Positions 54,393 through 62,828 of a stretch of DNA of 64,000 bases are shown here, in pieces. Origin of the DNA: QHWT01 sp046726015 (GTDB lineage Bacteria > Acidobacteriota > Vicinamibacteria > Vicinamibacterales > 2-12-FULL-66-21); assembly GCA_046726015.1 (NCBI GenBank), contig JBKOZS010000054.1:1-64000 (forward strand), written 5' to 3'. Within the stretch, counting starts at the first letter, position 1, and each line of letters starts with the position of its first letter. The position numbers and the translations under genes were made by a program. The notes below the pieces were generated by a model, which was not told the DNA's origin, ran no database searches, and was given only the letters and a program-made list of their open reading frames with translations.

Positions 54393-54923
54393 TTAAAAGG
54401 CTTCCAGGATGGCGCTGACGACGGCGCGCGCGAATTCCGTGGCCATGCGTTCGAGCGCGTTGACGTCCTGTCCGAAAAAGGTTGAAGGATCGAGCGTGCT
54501 GTTGCCCGACGCGACATCGAACTCCTCGCGATACTGCATGGACGGATTCGCCCACAGGACCTTGTTCGTTTTCAGGTCCTTGAACTCGACGCTGGCCGTC
54601 AAGATGAGCGCATAGCGTGTCGCCTGCTGCTGCTCGTTGAACGCGGCCGGCTGAATCGTGATCGAGGCAATCGCACCGGTCAGCAGCGCGTCGACACCCG
54701 TGGTCTCGGGAACAATCGTGTACTTGCCCCGGCCCAGGAACTCCGTGCGGACCTTGTCGGTCACGCGACGATCGACATCGAATATCGCCGTGTGGTTCGC
54801 GAACTGCGGTATCCCAATCCGATGAATGTATGACGGCAGAAACGATCCGCGACCCGCCAGCGAATATCCGCAGCCGGTCTGCGCGATCAGCGCCGCCATG
54901 ATGACGATGCGCTTGATCATCAT
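54393..54923 (-). CDS. lptE: LPS-assembly lipoprotein LptE
   Basis: Plugs the LptD barrel during lipopolysaccharide export to the outer leaflet. 176 residues. The signal peptide ends AQTGC, a lipobox. The mature start GYSLAGRGSFLPSYIHRIGIPQF and the segment VRTEFLGRGKYTIVP follow the family. The start overlaps the leuS stop by four bases. It confirms a diderm envelope with LPS or similar. Confidence 0.88.
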   Translation of the reverse strand: MMIKRIVIMAALIAQTGCGYSLAGRGSFLPSYIHRIGIPQFANHTAIFDVDRRVTDKVRTEFLGRGKYTIVPETTGVDALLTGAIASITIQPAAFNEQQQATRYALILTASVEFKDLKTNKVLWANPSMQYREEFDVASGNSTLDPSTFFGQDVNALERMATEFARAVVSAILEAF

Positions 54924-57469
54924 TGCACCACGATGCTGACAAGCCGTCCGTTCGCCACGACCACCTTCTTCACCGTGCGCCCCTGCAGGTGCGTGCGGAT
55001 CTGCGGCTCGGCGAGCGCGGTTTCACGCAACTGTTCCTCGGTCGTGTCCGTCGGAACCGTGATCCGGCCGCGGAGCTTCCCGTTGATCTGAACCGGAACC
55101 ACGATCTCCTCGGCTCTTGCGACCGATTCATCGTACGCAGGCCAGCCGGCGGCCGTAATCCCGCCCGAGTGTCCGAGGCCTTCCCACAGCTCCTCTGCCA
55201 TGTGCGGGACGAACGGGGACAGCATCAGCACCAGCGCTTCGATCGACTCCTTCAGCACGGCAATCGTGCCCGGCCGCTCGATGACCCCCACGTGATCCGA
55301 TTCCTCGCCAGCCGGGCCGCATTGCGTACGACTGCAGAACGCGTACAACTCGTTGACGAGCTCCATCATCGCAGAGACCGCCGTGTTCAAATGGACGCGA
55401 GGGTCCAGATCGTGCGTGACCCGCTTGATGGTCTGGTGCGTCTTGCGGCGTAGCGCACGTTCCTCGTCATTGAGCTCGACGTCCGACGGCCCTGGAATCC
55501 CCAGTCCGCCAATCGTCTCGCTCAGCGAGTCCACGAGCCGCCAGACACGCGCCAGGAACCGGAAGCTCCCTTCGAGCCCCGCATCGTTCCACTCGATCTC
55601 TTTCTCGGGCGGCGCCACGAAGATGACATAGAGCCGCAGGGCGTCCGCGCCGTACTTCTGGATCATGTCGTCGGGATCGACCACGTTTCCCTTGGACTTG
55701 GACATGACCTGGCCATTCTTCAGCACCATCCCTTGCGTCAGCAGACGATCGAACGGCTCGCTCAGGTGCGTCATCCCGAGGTCGCGAAACACGCGCGTGA
55801 AGAAACGCGAATAAATCAGGTGGAGGATCGCGTGCTCCACGCCTCCGACATAAAAGTCGACCGGGCCCCAGTACCCGACCGTCACCGGATCGAACGGCAA
55901 CTGGTCGTTGTGCGGATCGCAGAAGCGGAAGAAGTACCACGACGAGTCGACGAACGTGTCCATCGTGTCCGTCTCGCGGCGCGCCGGGCCGCCGCACTCC
56001 GGGCACGTCGCGTTCACGAACTCGGGGATCTGTGCGAGCGGGGAATCTCCACGCCCGGAGAATTCCGCCGTCTTCGGCAGTTCGACCGGCAGCTGGTCGT
56101 ACGGCACCGGAACCATGCCGTCCTTCTCGCAGTAGAGCACTGGAATCGGGGTGCCCCAGTAGCGCTGACGCGAAATGCCCCAGTCCTTCAAACGGTATTG
56201 CACGGTGCCACGGCCGATGCTCCGCTTCTCGGCCGCTTCCGTCATGCGGCGGTTGGCCTCTTCCCAGTCGAGTCCGTTGAACTCACCCGACGCCACCAGT
56301 TTTCCCGCGCCCGGTTTGGCTTCGGTCATGGTTGCCGCGTCGAGCGGTTCACCGTCCGGCTGAACGACGATGGTAATCGGCAGCGCGTATTTCCGCGCGA
56401 ACTCGAAATCGCGCTGATCGTGTCCGGGGACACCCATGACGGCGCCCGTGCCGTACTCGATCAGGACGAAGTTCGCGATCCAGATCGGAACCGCCTGGCC
56501 GGTGAACGGATTGATTGCGCGGCGGCCGGTGTCGAAGCCTTCCTTTTCGACTTCCCCTTGCATGCGCGCGGAGCGATCCTGCGAGGTGAACTTCGCCACC
56601 TTCGCGCGGAATGCTTCCGGATCAGGCGAGCCGTCCGCGAACTCTCGGACGAGCGGATGCTCCGGAGCAACCACGATGAAGTTCGCGCCGTAGATGGTGT
56701 CGATCCGCGTCGTGAACACCTCGATGCCACCAGGCTGCGGCGTCGGTCGTCCACCGTCAGGGGCGAGCGGGAACGTGACGAACGCCCCGGCCGACCGTCC
56801 CACCCAGTTGCGCTGCATGGTGAGGACCTTGTCCGGCCACTCTCCCAGCAGCTCCATGCCATCGAGCAGTTCGTCGGCGTAGTGCGTGATGCGGAAGAAC
56901 CACTGCTCCAGCTCGCGCGTGACGACCGGCGTGCCGCACCGCCAGCAGCCGCCGTTCACGACCTGCTCGTTTGCCAGCACGGTCTGGCAGCTCGGACACC
57001 AGTTCACGCTGGACCGTTTGCGATACGCAAGGTCCCGCTCCAGCATCTTGAGGAAGATCCACTGGTTCCACTTGTAGTACTCGGGCAGGCAGGTGGCGAT
57101 CTCGCGCTCCCAGCCGTAGCTGATGCCGATACGCTGGAGCTGCCCCTTCATGTGCGCGATGTTCTGGAGCGTCCAGGCCTCCGGGTGCGTCCGGTTCTTG
57201 ATCGCGGCGTTCTCGGCCGGCAGGCCGAACGCGTCCCATCCGAACGGGTGCAGGACGTTGAAGCCGCGCATCCGCTTCATGCGCGCGATGACGTCGCCGA
57301 TCATGTAATTGCGCAGGTGACCGACGTGCGCGTGACCCGACGGGTACGCGAACATCTCGAGGCAGTAGTACTTCGGCTTCGAGGGGTCCTCCGTCACCTC
57401 GAACGCGCGCTCGGCAGTCCAGCAGTCCTGCCACTTCTTCTCGATAGCCTGGGGCTTGTAGTCGGGCAC
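54920..57469 (-). CDS. leuS: Leucyl-tRNA synthetase
   Basis: Charges tRNA-Leu. 849 residues, bacterial type. HIGH motif in YPSGHAHVGHLRNYMIGDV. A CP1 editing domain lies in the middle, including GTGAVMGVPGHDQRD. KMSKS motif in GQVMSKSKGNVVDPD. Two CxxC knuckles (WCPSCQ, CWRCGT). The start is GTG at 57469. A perfect TATAAT (minus strand, 57479-57484) ends nine bases upstream, with AAGG in between. First gene of leuS-lptE-holA. Confidence 0.97.
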   Translation of the reverse strand: MPDYKPQAIEKKWQDCWTAERAFEVTEDPSKPKYYCLEMFAYPSGHAHVGHLRNYMIGDVIARMKRMRGFNVLHPFGWDAFGLPAENAAIKNRTHPEAWTLQNIAHMKGQLQRIGISYGWEREIATCLPEYYKWNQWIFLKMLERDLAYRKRSSVNWCPSCQTVLANEQVVNGGCWRCGTPVVTRELEQWFFRITHYADELLDGMELLGEWPDKVLTMQRNWVGRSAGAFVTFPLAPDGGRPTPQPGGIEVFTTRIDTIYGANFIVVAPEHPLVREFADGSPDPEAFRAKVAKFTSQDRSARMQGEVEKEGFDTGRRAINPFTGQAVPIWIANFVLIEYGTGAVMGVPGHDQRDFEFARKYALPITIVVQPDGEPLDAATMTEAKPGAGKLVASGEFNGLDWEEANRRMTEAAEKRSIGRGTVQYRLKDWGISRQRYWGTPIPVLYCEKDGMVPVPYDQLPVELPKTAEFSGRGDSPLAQIPEFVNATCPECGGPARRETDTMDTFVDSSWYFFRFCDPHNDQLPFDPVTVGYWGPVDFYVGGVEHAILHLIYSRFFTRVFRDLGMTHLSEPFDRLLTQGMVLKNGQVMSKSKGNVVDPDDMIQKYGADALRLYVIFVAPPEKEIEWNDAGLEGSFRFLARVWRLVDSLSETIGGLGIPGPSDVELNDEERALRRKTHQTIKRVTHDLDPRVHLNTAVSAMMELVNELYAFCSRTQCGPAGEESDHVGVIERPGTIAVLKESIEALVLMLSPFVPHMAEELWEGLGHSGGITAAGWPAYDESVARAEEIVVPVQINGKLRGRITVPTDTTEEQLRETALAEPQIRTHLQGRTVKKVVVANGRLVSIVVQ

Positions 57470-57497
57470 GATCCTTAAATTATATCGTCAGTCCGTC

Positions 57498-57599
57498 ATG
57501 CGGCTCGGAGCGAGAACGGTGTGTCGTTGCGCGAGCCGCAACGGAACTGGCGCGCCACGGGCGCGCCGGGGGGTCCGGCGGGGCGAAGCCCCGGTCTGA
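57498..57599. repeat. Double-hairpin repeat element, copy 3
   Basis: Blocks in order: GCGCGAGCCGCAACGG, the dyad GGCGCGCC-ACG-GGCGCGCC (57549-57567), GGGGGGTCC and the hairpin GGGGCGAAGCCCC (57580-57592), followed by GGTCTGAT. The order matches copy 1 at 26.7 kb read on the opposite strand. It separates leuS from the HDAC-like gene and touches the latter's stop codon. It may also act as the terminator of that gene. Confidence 0.55.
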
Positions 57600-58502
57600 T
57601 TAGAAAAGCGCAACCGTGGCGTCGAGGCAGGCTCCGAGCGCGTCGAGGTCGTACCCTCCTTCGGTCACGAAGGCGATCGGGCAGTGTCGATCGGCAACGG
57701 TCTTGAGATGAGCGACGATCGCCGCGTAGCCTTCCGTGGTCACGCGCATCGAGGCGAGCGGGTCGTCGGCATGCGCGTCGTAGCCGGCGGACACGAGCAG
57801 CAGCTCGGGTGCGAACTCGTCGAGCCTGCCGACAATGGTCTTGTACGCCCGGTCGTACACAGCGTCCGTGGCTCCAGCCGCAAGCGGCACGTTCATCGTG
57901 TAGCCCTTCCCGGGTCCTCTGCCGACTTCATCCGCCGCACCGGTGCCAGGATAGAACGGAAACTGATGGGTCGATACGTAAAGGACGCGGGGATCGTCGT
58001 AGAACATCCACTGCGTTCCGTTGCCGTGATGCACGTCGATGTCGACCACTGCGACACGCGACAGGCCGCGTGCGATCGCCGCGGCTGCCGCGACGGCGAC
58101 GTTGTTGAACAGGCAGAACCCCATCGCCCGGTCCCGTTCGGCGTGATGCCCGGGCGGCCTCACAAGCGCAAAGGCGGGCTTCCGAGTCTCGAGCGCGTGT
58201 TCCATCGCCTGCACGGCCGCGCCAGCCGCGAGCAGCGCGATGTCATACGACTCTGGCGATGTGAAGGTGTCCGGATCGAGCATCACTGCGCGGCCCGCCG
58301 TCGCCGTAATCGCGTTGATGTAGGCCGAATCGTGAACGCGCGCCAGCTCTTCGCGCGTCGCGGATCGGGGCTCGATGACCCGCACGCCCTTCTCCTTCCA
58401 GCGAGAGGCAACCTCGCTGAACACGCGGGCGCGCTCGGGACGCTCGGGATGGCCGGGTGGCGTCGTGTGTTCCTCGAAGCGTTCAGAAGCAATGAATAGC
58501 AT
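57600..58502 (-). CDS. Histone-deacetylase-family (acetoin-utilisation/acetylpolyamine-type) deacetylase
   Basis: A 300-residue zinc hydrolase of the arginase/deacetylase fold. The start at 58502 gives the family opening MLFIASERFEEHTTPPGHPE. The active site is complete: RPPGHHAERDRAMGFC, VDIDVHHGNGTQWMFY and LLVSAGYDAHADDPLA supply the His pair and the zinc Asp/His/Asp ligands. TEGGYDLDALG ends the core. Natural substrates in bacteria are acetylpolyamines, acetyl-lysine or small amides; not resolvable here. A TATACG box on this strand ends ten bases before the ATG. Divergent from a receiver protein over only 27 bases. Confidence 0.9.
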   Translation of the reverse strand: MLFIASERFEEHTTPPGHPERPERARVFSEVASRWKEKGVRVIEPRSATREELARVHDSAYINAITATAGRAVMLDPDTFTSPESYDIALLAAGAAVQAMEHALETRKPAFALVRPPGHHAERDRAMGFCLFNNVAVAAAAAIARGLSRVAVVDIDVHHGNGTQWMFYDDPRVLYVSTHQFPFYPGTGAADEVGRGPGKGYTMNVPLAAGATDAVYDRAYKTIVGRLDEFAPELLLVSAGYDAHADDPLASMRVTTEGYAAIVAHLKTVADRHCPIAFVTEGGYDLDALGACLDATVALF

Positions 58503-58529
58503 CGCCGATCGCCGTATACTCTGAAGACA
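58503..58529. promoter_or_regulatory. Shared 27-base divergent promoter
   Basis: The palindrome GTATAC at 58514-58519 gives TATACT on the plus strand (58515-58520, nine bases before the receiver ATG) and TATACG on the minus strand (58513-58518, ten bases before the deacetylase ATG). The two promoters overlap, so firing of one should exclude the other. Confidence 0.5.
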
Positions 58530-58919
58530 ATGGTACTGGAAGCCCCGGCGGATAGTACAGCCCGGGTTCACCGTATTCTGGTGGTTGACGACGACGAGAC
58601 GCTGCTCGACGCTGTCGCCCGGGGGTTACGAGCAGGCGGGCAACTCGTCGTCCCGTGCGGATCCTTTGAAGCGGCGCGAGAAGTGCTGCGGCAGCAGACC
58701 TTCGACGTGCTCATCACCGACGTGCGGCTACGGGCGTCGAACGGCCTGCAACTCGCGATTGTCGCGCGCCAGATGAACCCCGCGATGCAGTTGATCGTGT
58801 TTTCGGGGTTCGACGACCCGGTGCTCCGCGCGGAGGCCGGCAAGATCGACGCGATGTATTTGGTGAAGCCGGTCACCGCTGCGACACTGCTCAAGCTGAT
58901 CCACGGACAGGAAAGTTAA
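58530..58919 (+). CDS. Single-domain response regulator
   Basis: 129 residues, only a receiver domain. The acidic pocket is VVDDDE, the phosphoacceptor is Asp in LITDVRL, the switch residue is Ser in IVFSGF, and the conserved lysine is in LVKPV. There is no output domain and no histidine kinase nearby. It may act like CheY or as a phosphorelay intermediate. The ATG follows a TATACT box by nine bases. Confidence 0.88.
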   Translation: MVLEAPADSTARVHRILVVDDDETLLDAVARGLRAGGQLVVPCGSFEAAREVLRQQTFDVLITDVRLRASNGLQLAIVARQMNPAMQLIVFSGFDDPVLRAEAGKIDAMYLVKPVTAATLLKLIHGQES

Positions 58920-59345
58920 AAAGGTCCGCGCGATCACCCGATCGAATGGACCGGCCCCTGGTGCGCCATCAAGACGCGATAGGTGTCCTCGGTCGGCGCG
59001 GCGCGCGAATGTGCCAGGAAGACTAAAGTCTGCCTCGGCGCAGACTTTGTGCCTCCGCGCGGCGCCACAATTGCGGTATTAGATCTCGGTGAGCAGCGTG
59101 TAGACGAACCCGGCGGCCACGCGAGCGGCGCGTGTCAGGTGTCGAATTGTCAGGGTGATCATGGCTTCGCCTTCAACGCGACGATGACGCTTCGGTCCGA
59201 ATCGACGCGTCTCGAGGATCTTTCAGTGTTCGATCGTTGCGGCGTCACTACGCGAACGGCGTACCAATGCGGGGTGGGGCGTGCAGAGCGCGAAGGATCA
59301 ACGCGCGCACAAGTGCCGAGGATTTGTTCTGCCTGTGGGTGGCTT
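58920..59345. other. 426-base gap with a 9-bp hairpin; no supported gene
   Basis: The longest gap in the window. AAAGTCTGC (59025-59033) pairs exactly with GCAGACTTT (59040-59048) around a six-base loop, and AGACTAAAGTCT (59020-59031) is itself a dyad. On the minus strand a 27-codon ORF starts at about 59163 (ITLTIRHLTRAARVAAGFVY) and overlaps the stop of another short frame as ATGA; both are weak. Larger frames here have no recognisable composition or homology. It may hold a small RNA or decayed gene. Confidence 0.4.
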
Positions 59346-60011
59346 CTATCCCCTGTCAGCGAGCAGTGCAGTGGTGCGCGTCTCGAGCGCGGCGAGTGAC
59401 GCTTCAAGTTCGCGACGCTTCGACTCGATCGCATCTTCGGACGTATCAGCGACGGCGATTGGGGCGCCAATCGCGATGGCAGCAGAGCTGAACGGTTTGG
59501 GGATCTGCGTCCGATCCCAGCTGTTCGCTGTCCAGAAGCGAGAGGATTCGATGTGAAACGGCAGCAGCGGATTGCCTGTGGCGCCAGCCAACCAGACGGC
59601 GCCAGGCTGCGCCACCCGCGCGGGGCCGCGCGGGCCGTCGAGCGTGAACGCCGCGGGTTTCCCGGACGCCATGCCCCGCTTCAACTGCACGAGCGCACGA
59701 ACGCCGCCGCGCGACGATGAACCGCGCGACGTGCCGTACCCGAACCGCTCGATGATGCGAGCGATCCACTCGCCGTCGAAGTTCTCACTGGTGATGACGA
59801 CAATGCCGCGGTCGCGCCAGAACAGCGTGGCCGCGAGGATGCGACCGTGCCAGAAGGCGAAGATTGGCAGGCGGCCCGATTCGACGATCGCGTCGTAATG
59901 GTGAAGGCCGTCGACGCGCCATTTGAGCGTGGAGCCCAGCGCCGCAATTATCGGAGAGCCGACAGCCGCAATGACGCCGGCTTTGCGCTGCTGCGCGGAG
60001 GTCAAGCTCAT
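59346..60011 (-). CDS. DUF374-type lysophospholipid acyltransferase-like protein
   Basis: 221 residues from the ATG at 60011. The DUF374/LPLAT-like fold is shown by LPIFAFWHGRILAATLFW, SENFDGEWIARIIERFGYG, RGSSSRGGVRALVQLKRGM and FTLDGPRGPARVAQPGAVWL. Members often sit with lipid A/Kdo genes and probably acylate lipid A or another envelope lipid. An N-terminal hydrophobic segment (AGVIAAVGSPIIAALG) may anchor it. The frame is open upstream into a repeat island, which I excluded. Confidence 0.85.
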   Translation of the reverse strand: MSLTSAQQRKAGVIAAVGSPIIAALGSTLKWRVDGLHHYDAIVESGRLPIFAFWHGRILAATLFWRDRGIVVITSENFDGEWIARIIERFGYGTSRGSSSRGGVRALVQLKRGMASGKPAAFTLDGPRGPARVAQPGAVWLAGATGNPLLPFHIESSRFWTANSWDRTQIPKPFSSAAIAIGAPIAVADTSEDAIESKRRELEASLAALETRTTALLADRG

Positions 60012-60184
60012 GTCTCTTGAACGCCGGGTCTCTACGGCGGCGCCCCGAACAATCGCTGAGGGCGCCGTATCAATTACGAATGACGAATGCCAAATGCCAA
60101 TACCATGAAAGTTGGGCATTCGGCATTGACGCGCAGAGCCTTGAGCCCTGAGTCCTAAGCCCTGAGTCCTGAGTCCTGAGCCAG
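60012..60184. repeat. Two adjoining word-repeat islands
   Basis: 60071-60127 uses the AATGCC/GGCATT word in inverted form (gaatgccaaatgcc on the left, ggcattcggcatt on the right). 60129-60182 uses the gccttgagccctgagtcc word, about six copies, up to the ETF-QO stop. These are the same two words that fill the gaps at 36.2 kb and 19.6 kb respectively, now side by side in one gap. Confidence 0.7.
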
Positions 60185-61879
60185 CTACATCCCCTCATAC
60201 TGCGGACCGCCGCCCCCTTCGGGCGGCACCCAGTCGATGATCTGGTAGGGATCCATGATGTCGCAGGTCTTGCAGTGGACGCAGTTCGAAGCGTTGATCT
60301 GCAACTTCTTGCGCGATGTGCCGTCACCGATATCGACCATCTCGTAGACGTTCGCGGGGCAGAAGCGGATGCAGGGATTGCCGTACTCTTCGCGGCAGCG
60401 CGTGCGGCACACTTCGGCGTCGTGGACGATCAGGTGCGACGGTTGATCCTCCGCGTGGCGTGTGCCCGAGTAGTGCACGTTCGTCAGGCGATCGAACGTG
60501 AGCTGGCGATCGATCTTGACGGGATTGACCGTCGAATCCGGATCCGGCGGGCCGTCCTTGTAATACTCCGCGAGCTTCGCCATCCGCGCGTAGCCGGCAT
60601 GCGCCGGCATGGGATCCCTGACCCACCATCCACCCGTGACGAGCGAGAGACCGGAATAGGCAAGACCGGCCAGGAGACCGTAGCTGAAGCTCTGGTGCAC
60701 ATTGCGCACCGGGTACAACTCGCGACGCACTGGACCGGCATCGATGCGATCGGCGTAGACTTTGAGCTTCGACGCCGACACGTCGCCGGCGCGCACGGCC
60801 TCGAATGCGGTCTCTGCCGCAAGCATGCCGGTGCGCATCGCAAGGTGCACGCCTTTCAGCCGAATGGAGTTCAGGAACCCCGCGGCATCGCCGGCAATTA
60901 ACGCCCCGTCCGCGTACACCTGCGGGATCGTGTGCCACCCTCCTTCGGGCAGCGCCTTCGCCCCGTAGCGCACCATCTGCCCTCCCTGGAGCAGAGACGC
61001 GACGAGCGGATGCCGCTTGAAATGCTGAAACGCGATGTGCGGATCGAACATCGGGTCGCGGTAATCGAGACCTGAAACGAACCCCACGGAGATCACGCCG
61101 TCCGGCATCGCGTAGATGAACCCACCACCGAACTCGTCCATCTTGAGCGGGTAGCCCATCGTGTGGATGACATGGCCCGCCGGCAATCGATCCTTCGGTA
61201 CTTCCCACAGCTCTTTGATGCCAATGGCATAGAGCTGCGGAATGCGGCCTTCGTCGAGACCAAGCTGGCGCACGAGTGACTTCGTCAGGTTGCCACGCAC
61301 GCCGTCGGTCAGAATCGTCACCTTCGCGCGGATATCGACGCCCGGCTCGAACGTCGACTTCTGCTCGCCGTGCTTCCCGATCCCGCGATCGCCCGTGCGC
61401 ACGCCGACCAGTGCGCGATCCTGTCCTGCGCCTGTCGAGGGGTCGAACAACAGCTCGGATGCCGAGAAACCGGTGAAGACGTCAATCCCCTCGGCTTCGA
61501 CGAGACCGCCCAGCCATTTCACGAAGCGGTTGAGCGAGATGATGTAGTTGCCGTGATTGTGCAGCGGCGGCGGGATGATGGGGAACTTGAGCTTGCCAGT
61601 ACGGGTCAGGAAGTACACAGCGTCGTGGCGTACTTCGGAAGCCAGCGGCGCGCCCCTGGCGGCAAAGTCGGGGACGAGGTCGCGGAGCGCGGAGGGATCG
61701 AGCACCGCGCCGGACAGCATGTGCGCTCCGACCTCGCGAGCCTTTTCCAGCACCGCGATCGCGAGCGGCTCGCCTCCCTTTTCCTTCTGTAGTTGCGCGA
61801 GGCGCAGTGCCGCGGACATGCCCGCCGGACCGCCGCCAACGATGAGGACATCGACCTCGAGGGTCTCGCGTTCCGCCAC
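60185..61879 (-). CDS. Electron-transfer flavoprotein-ubiquinone oxidoreductase
   Basis: Moves electrons from reduced ETF to membrane quinone. 564 residues. The N-terminal FAD site is VDVLIVGGGPAGMSAALRLA. The middle holds quinone-binding and membrane-surface segments (GYPLKMDEFGGGFIYAMPDG, AGDAAGFLNSIRLKGVHLAM). The C-terminal 4Fe-4S domain has CIRFCPANVYE and CVHCKTCDIMDPYQIIDWV. It is last in the order etfB, etfA, ETF-QO on the minus strand, one base after etfA. It links acyl-CoA or dimethylglycine-type dehydrogenases to respiration. Confidence 0.96.
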   Translation of the reverse strand: MAERETLEVDVLIVGGGPAGMSAALRLAQLQKEKGGEPLAIAVLEKAREVGAHMLSGAVLDPSALRDLVPDFAARGAPLASEVRHDAVYFLTRTGKLKFPIIPPPLHNHGNYIISLNRFVKWLGGLVEAEGIDVFTGFSASELLFDPSTGAGQDRALVGVRTGDRGIGKHGEQKSTFEPGVDIRAKVTILTDGVRGNLTKSLVRQLGLDEGRIPQLYAIGIKELWEVPKDRLPAGHVIHTMGYPLKMDEFGGGFIYAMPDGVISVGFVSGLDYRDPMFDPHIAFQHFKRHPLVASLLQGGQMVRYGAKALPEGGWHTIPQVYADGALIAGDAAGFLNSIRLKGVHLAMRTGMLAAETAFEAVRAGDVSASKLKVYADRIDAGPVRRELYPVRNVHQSFSYGLLAGLAYSGLSLVTGGWWVRDPMPAHAGYARMAKLAEYYKDGPPDPDSTVNPVKIDRQLTFDRLTNVHYSGTRHAEDQPSHLIVHDAEVCRTRCREEYGNPCIRFCPANVYEMVDIGDGTSRKKLQINASNCVHCKTCDIMDPYQIIDWVPPEGGGGPQYEGM

Positions 61880-61880
61880 G

Positions 61881-62828
61881 CTATTTGTTCAGTTCAGCAA
61901 TCATCGCCGGCACCACCTCGAACAGGTCGCCGGCAATTCCGTAGTCTGCGATCTCGAAAATTGGCGCCTCCGGATCCTTGTTGATGGCGACAATGGTGCG
62001 GGAGCCCTTCATCCCGACCAGGTGCTGGATGGCGCCCGAGATCCCGAGAGCGACGTAAAGCTTTGGCGCCACGGTCTGCCCCGAGCTGCCGATCTGCCGA
62101 TCCATGGGCAGCCAGCCGGCGTCGCAGATTGGACGCGAGGCGGCGAGCTCGGCCCCCATCGCCTGCGCGAGTTGCTGCGCGAGCTGGAGGTGCTCCTGCC
62201 CCTTGATGCCGCGGCCGACCGAGACGATACGTTCGGCCTGCGACAGATCGACCGCCTGCTTCGCCTCCTTGAACGGCGCTTCGGGCTTCTGGCGGATCTT
62301 CGCGGCATCGACCGCAACCGCCGCCTTGCGCACCGGCGCCGCGGCTGCTCCCTTTTTCACCGCGTCCGCGCGAAACGCGCCGATCTGGAACGTCACCAGG
62401 TGCGGCGATGGTCCGTCCACGGTCACCTCTGCCTGCAGCTTGCCCTGGAACACCGGACGCACGTATCCGCTTCCTTTCAGGGAGACGACGTCGGTGACGA
62501 GGGGACGTTGCAGGCGCGCGGCGAGCGCGGGCGCGAAGTCGCGCGTCTGGTACGTATGGGGAAAAAAGACCTTTTCAGGTTTGTCGCTTTCGATCAGCGC
62601 CTGGAGCGCCTGCACGAAGCCATCGGCCGTGTAATCCTTCAGCGCGGGATCGTTCACCGCGATCACTTCGGCCACGTCGGCCGCGCCGATCTCTCCTGCG
62701 ACCGCGTCGACTGCACTGCCGAGCACCGCGACTTTCACCGGGGATCCCGCGGCCTGCGCCGCCGCAATCGTTTCCCACGTGGCGCGATTGAGCGTGCCGT
62801 CCTTCTGCTCCGCGACGACGAGAATCAC
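61881..62828 (-). CDS. etfA: Electron transfer flavoprotein subunit alpha
   Basis: FAD-binding subunit of ETF, 315 residues. The GTG at 62828 overlaps the etfB stop by four bases (GTGA) and gives the normal beginning ILVVAEQKDGTLNRATWE. The C-terminal FAD domain has VSVGRGIKGQEHLQLAQQLA, RPICDAGWLPMDRQIGSSGQ and LYVALGISGAIQHLVGMKGS, ending IVAINKDPEAPIFEIADYGI. The longer open frame upstream is a shadow of etfB. Confidence 0.96.
   Translation of the reverse strand: MILVVAEQKDGTLNRATWETIAAAQAAGSPVKVAVLGSAVDAVAGEIGAADVAEVIAVNDPALKDYTADGFVQALQALIESDKPEKVFFPHTYQTRDFAPALAARLQRPLVTDVVSLKGSGYVRPVFQGKLQAEVTVDGPSPHLVTFQIGAFRADAVKKGAAAAPVRKAAVAVDAAKIRQKPEAPFKEAKQAVDLSQAERIVSVGRGIKGQEHLQLAQQLAQAMGAELAASRPICDAGWLPMDRQIGSSGQTVAPKLYVALGISGAIQHLVGMKGSRTIVAINKDPEAPIFEIADYGIAGDLFEVVPAMIAELNK

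Noticed and set aside
55733..57478. 581-codon open frame on the plus strand
   Set aside because: Shadow of leuS, which has HIGH and KMSKS motifs and full length.
58983..59399. 138-codon plus-strand open frame after the receiver gene
   Set aside because: It runs into the acyltransferase gene on the other strand, has no ribosome-binding site and an unstructured, Arg/Ser/Gly-rich translation.
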